Source of the DNA: Mya arenaria
Taxonomy: Eukaryota; Mollusca; Bivalvia; Myida; Myidae
Assembly: GCF_026914265.1 (NCBI RefSeq)
Contig: NC_069132.1
Coordinates: 37,379,152 to 37,443,151 of the forward strand
DNA: 64,000 nt
Reading direction: 5' to 3'
A program made the translations under genes and the position numbers. How positions within the stretch are numbered: position 1 is the stretch's first letter; each line of letters starts with the position of its first letter. Of this stretch, positions 59,385 to 64,000 are shown one piece after another. The notes under the pieces were generated by a model. The model had not been told where the DNA came from. It made no database searches and was given only the letters and a program-made list of their open reading frames with translations.

Positions 59385-62300
59385 TATTCCTTCGTACCGT
59401 CAAAGTACTGGTTTTACCATGTAAAACTAAGTCCACATTCATCAAAACTATTCTTAACATTGTCTAGCCACAGATAATGCCTATTATTTCTAATTGACTC
59501 ATTATAAATAAGTTTATACAATATCGACGATAACTTGTAGTTATTGTGAGCCGCTGACGAAAAATCAGAAGACGACAACAACACTAAAACTACTATCTTC
59601 TTTTTATAAAAAAAAACAGACAAGCTACTAAGGTTACTAAACAAGAAAGAGATCATTCATTGTTCATATGCAATATACATACTTTCCTTTATCTGGAAGT
59701 CCTGAGTTTAAACCAATGTTAGGCTTTAAGACTTCTCAATACTACAGAATTAAAGATTTTGAATATGAATATGACCTACTTATGATTGTAAATGCAATTC
59801 TGTTTTATACAACCCCGATACCCTTCAGTAACAATGCAATAATTAAAAAGTTGTTTTAAGTTGTTGAATAGTCAAATTAACAATATTCGTCTTTCACCTT
59901 TTTATCCCTATCCAATATCAAAAAAATACAGCAAGGGACTGAATTAAGTTAATGCACGAAAACGTGATAACGACAACAACACAACGGCAATGAGCAACTT
60001 TTGATAATTTATTTCTTAAAAAACATTACCAACATGTATGCAAGGATTATAATATAATATATAATTATGATGTACTTAACCAATACAGGCAACAGCAGTG
60101 GATTGAAATACATAAATGATACTGATAACCAGTAAGTATAATTAATTGAACTTATAATAAACTATAAAGGTAAACCTGAGTCGAGGCTCTTTGTTATATA
60201 TAACAACAATGTTATGAGTTTAAAGGTAACCTTTGTACAACTTTGTGAATCGTTTTGTCTCATGCAACATTTTATTTTTGTATAATTTGGAAGGTAAATA
60301 TCTAAAACTACCATCTGGTTGGTAGTTAGATATTCGCAAGTTACCAACTGTCGAGTCGAGTAGCTAAATATCAACTTTTCTAATCCCCGACTTCCAAATA
60401 CAGCAGACAGTTAAATATTCGAATCCCAAACTCCCACCTTCCACCAACTTAATCGTCATCGAAAAACGTACTCCAGTGCAAGCAATATCAAGACGTTGTC
60501 AAGACGTTGGGGGGAGGGGTGTACTTAACACTGATTTTAGTCAGAGCGGATGGGTTTTGTAACACCAAAACATTGTTCCTATTATACAAATGCATGTATC
60601 AAGATGTATCTTAATAACCTTTAACGGTTCCCTACAATGCCGCCAATGATCTACATCACACTTTGTCAAAACATTAATATGTCAAATTTTTCTTTGATAT
60701 TCGCAAACTGCAACAAAAATATTTTCCTTGATTTCTAGTGATATTAACGAAAAAAATGTGGCAAAATGTGAATTAGCTGAGACTTTTGACACTTTAACCC
60801 ATTTCAGTTAGTCATATTTAACTTCATGACAATCTCAAGAGAGAGTCGTTAACATTTACCAATGAATAAATAATTCGACTTACATTAACCAAACCAAAGA
60901 TTTAAACGGTTTAAAACAACGAAAGAGGCCGCTTGAACCCCACAAACAGTGAATATCTAAAACGGACAAGCACAGGAGAACAATAGAAATTGCTTACAAC
61001 CGCCTTACGTCTGATCATTATCTCACAATACATAATTTATTGTCGCTTCATTACTGAATTAGAAGAAATTAATTCGTGAAAGTATCTAACAATTTATTAC
61101 TTTGTGGGACACAAACTCTGAAAATTGATTTATCTGAAGGGAATCGGACGATTTTTTATAAGGTTTTATAAGGGGATTGGGTTTTATGGCAGTCTACTGA
61201 CATGCTTCTCTCGTAGAAAGCCAATATCGACTTGCTCTCTGTGTGCACATTTCAGTTTAAAACTGATGGAGACATAAGTCACATAATCCAAAATTCCAAA
61301 CACATTTTAAATAAATCAAACGCATATGTAATTGCACTTTTTGCACATCAGACATTCATCATGTAATGGTTATGGTCTACTAATTATCAAAACAATACAT
61401 TGTTTATGATATTTTGGATCTTTCATGCAGTTATCTTGAATTTCTTACTTTATTAACCCCAGTGTCATAATGGTTTTAATACAGGATTAACTAACAAGCA
61501 TTTCAGATATAAGGTATCTGATGTAGAAATAAAGGTTCCATTTTATCGAGCAACTAGCGATTATGTTAAAGTATGATGCCTGGTAGCCCGATAATATGTC
61601 AGTATCATAAAATGTGTATTGTTTGATGAAACCTAGCATAAGAGGTGAAAGATAAAAAATGGGTTATAGATAAAGTTATTGCATATCACATTTTTGGTTC
61701 TTTATTTCAACCTAAATTGCATGTAAATTAGCTTATTAGAACTATACTTTTCGGTATATTTTTAACTATTCTTTCTCTACTCATAACCCCTTTCAAAGAA
61801 GACAAAAATGGTGTCAAAATGATTGATCCTTGTCAATATGACGCCCAAGGCATCCTTAATTCACTTAATCAAGTATTGGAAACATTTTAAAAAATAGCAT
61901 ATCCTCATATTCATATGAACACCAAAATTTGATAAATTACTTGAAGCACTAGACCTAAGGAAAGGGAAGTCAATATCAACGTCTTAACAAATATTCAGTG
62001 ACTCTTTGTGAATTCTAGGCATTTATTAATTGGTCAATCGTGTTTAAATTTGGACACATCAAATCATGACACCAAATTGTAATGAATACTTTATTTACTG
62101 CTCTTTATTTTGTTGGTTTTAATGTGGCTCCTCTGCAATTGTGCTGGTCTAGTCCAATGGCCATGATATCCTTTATAAATAATGTCTTGTTATCAAACGA
62201 AGACAACATGCGAACATGTTGTGTGTCACAGTTTGAATATGGAGAACTCTTGAAGGTGCCATTGGATTGGACATGATAATAACAGGGTCACTTTGCTATA

Positions 62301-63205
62301 ATTGTACCGATTTAAATTCAATTTGCAATTATTTTCAAAATTTATTAGGATTAAGAGTTATTGAGTCCCGGCATGGATACAATTATCATTATCAAATTAA
62401 TCACTATCAATATTTTATATCAAAACAGTTTTAGCCATGCATGCCTATGATATAAGCAAATCCCTCCTGTTACAAATAGGTAACTATGTATTGTTATTAT
62501 TTTTATTAAGGTAACTTATTGGTTTTATTATAATAGCAATACCATACTTACAAAAAGCGATATTAATGTCCCTCGTAGCTCATCAGTGAACATAAATGTG
62601 AGCAGATCCTCTGTAATTCATGGTTCAACCAACATCAAACAAATGGAGGTTGGCTTCTGGTTGAATAAAGCGCAGATGATGTGCTTCCTGCTCATCTATG
62701 AGTATACACCTTCAGGGTAGGGACAAATAAAACTCGGAGAGTAGAAATGCATAATAATAATTGCTATAATTTCTCACAGAAAGATTAGTTGTGATAAGCA
62801 TGAGAAGTTTCGTATATGACTGGTCACCTTTGATTAATTGATAGCTTTTTATTTGCTCACTGGTCACTTATAGTTTTATATTCATGACGTTATTTCTCAT
62901 GAAAACCTACATACCAGCTAGTTAAAAATACTACGAGGATGAAAAGAATTGTGTTGAATATGGAAAGACAGGTGTTAAATTTGTTCAGATGATTGTTTTT
63001 GCTAGACAATAAATTGATATAGTCATAACAATGAATGAGTTTGTGATAAAAAATTTGTTGTATACTAAAATCACCAGCGACGCATATATCAACTTAGACA
63101 ACGACACCAATGCTATAACAGTATCCTTTTCTTGGAAAAGCAGCTAAGTTCATGAATCCAAATGCACAAAACGATTTGGCTCCTTAAGCAAAACCTTTAT
63201 GAACT
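59385..63205. repeat. Large segmental duplication D, copy 2
   Basis: Same-strand partner of 20,242-24,640 with high identity. Compared with copy 1 it lacks about 610 bp: the sequence jumps from 'tagttattgtgag' directly to 'ccgctgacga' near 59,550. It retains part of the LINE fragment, a whole block X copy (59,930-62,080) and the start of block Y (62,090-63,205). The minus-strand exon of block Y is not included. Confidence 0.9.
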
Positions 63206-63355
63206 AGAACTGTAAGCCAAAGGCTAACGAATACCCCCCAACCCTTCCCTGTCTAGGTTGTTTGCCCTGGCCTTAGTTATGGTATCATTAGAAAGCACAA
63301 GGCAATACATTTATTTAGTTTATTTAGAATACCTATTACTGAATATAAATATATT

Positions 63356-63575
63356 GAAAAATGACAAAGAAGTAGGCCACCAAAGCGAATATTACCCCAC
63401 TCCCACCCACCTCAGGGGAGATAACAAACCTGTTTCTCTCATTTTCACCATAAAGGGGTCATGATGAAAAATGACAAAGGAGTAGGCCACCAAAGCGAAT
63501 ATTACCCCACTCCCACCCACCTCAGGGGAGATAACAAACCTGTTTCTCTCATTTTCACCATAAAGGGGTCATGAC
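63356..63575. repeat. Tandem duplication of an approximately 111-bp unit
   Basis: Two almost identical consecutive copies hold 'gtaggccaccaaagcgaata', 'cacctcaggggagataacaa' and 'accataaaggggtcatga'. A third partial copy lies at 63,767-63,806. Nearby, 63,685-63,775 and 63,912-63,995 form another related pair ('aatacaggtgcac', 'tcatggtcat', 'ctgaaagtttga'). This is probably a repeat-rich element running off the window end. Confidence 0.8.
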
Positions 63576-64000
63576 TCCTGACAGGATATTCCAAAATGAA
63601 GGTGGACGGGTGAATTTGACAGTCTGCCAACCCAATTTCTGTTTACCCACCCCCACCACCTCCCCCCCACACATGAGTACCAAGGAAATAATACAGGTGC
63701 ACAAAATCACATATACAAAGGTTCACATCATGGTCATGGATAGCTGAAAGTTTGAGAAAAATATATTGAAAAATGACAAAGGAGTAGGCCACCAAAGCGA
63801 ATATTGTAACAAATTTAAGGCCTGTATGCACCTAACTTCAGGACTTTTGATGGTCTTTTTAAGGACAAAATCAATTAAAGGTCTTTTTAAGGCCATGCAA
63901 ACATTCTGATTAATACAGGTGCACCAAATCACATATTCAACAGTTCATATCATGGTCATTGACATCTGAAAGTTTGAAAAAGATCTATAGAAAAAATGAG

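Overview
The window looks like AT-rich nuclear DNA from a mollusc, most likely a bivalve. The main clue is three elements of the 'pearl' type known from bivalves: a left end, tandem core repeats of about 181 bp, a GGAC-rich tetranucleotide tract and a short conserved right end. V-SINE-like and mollusc-type MITE-like repeats agree with this. The one clear gene has GT-AG introns, so bacterial features (operons, ribosome binding sites) do not apply. The species cannot be fixed from the sequence.

Layout. Bases 1 to about 11,400 are mostly non-coding. They hold dispersed repeats, a decayed Ty3/gypsy-type reverse transcriptase fragment, one weak terminal exon on the minus strand, and a 33-bp coding minisatellite. 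From about 11,500 to 39,200 the DNA is a mosaic of diverged segmental duplications. Block Y lies at about 11,540-16,300 and again at 23,600-29,400. Block X lies at about 16,660-19,000, 21,420-23,560 and 30,705-39,230. Each full Y block carries one 86-nt minus-strand exon. The two exons differ mostly at synonymous sites near their 5' ends, so they look like real exons of duplicated genes. A LINE 3' fragment lies at about 19.9-20.5 kb. In the 29.4-39.2 kb copy of X, pearl elements have inserted and a unit of about 2.36 kb has been tandemly duplicated. One unit carries a 2,520-bp DNA transposon remnant encoding a THAP domain on the plus strand and a SWIM-finger/YqaJ-protein-like segment on the minus strand. 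The neighbouring unit preserves the unoccupied site.

Bases 41,128-55,414 hold the main gene on the plus strand. It has thirteen coding exons whose splice phases all agree and whose summed length is an exact multiple of three (2,232 nt, 743 residues). It encodes a tRNA 2'-phosphotransferase (TRPT1/Tpt1/KptA) domain with the catalytic Arg-His-Arg-Arg set intact. This is followed by a disordered linker, a domain resembling the catalytically dead RNase D-like fold of EXD1, and a basic tail. The predicted TRPT1 to EXD1-like fusion is the most interesting item in the window. Its introns carry a pearl-like element, a second GGAC-ended repeat, a MITE-like element, a V-SINE-like element, a 97-bp palindrome and a long (TA)n tract.

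From about 58.3 kb to the end is repeat-derived DNA again. It includes a MITE-like element, a second copy (59.39-63.2 kb) of the 20.24-24.64 kb segment lacking about 610 bp, and a short tandem duplication near 63.4 kb.
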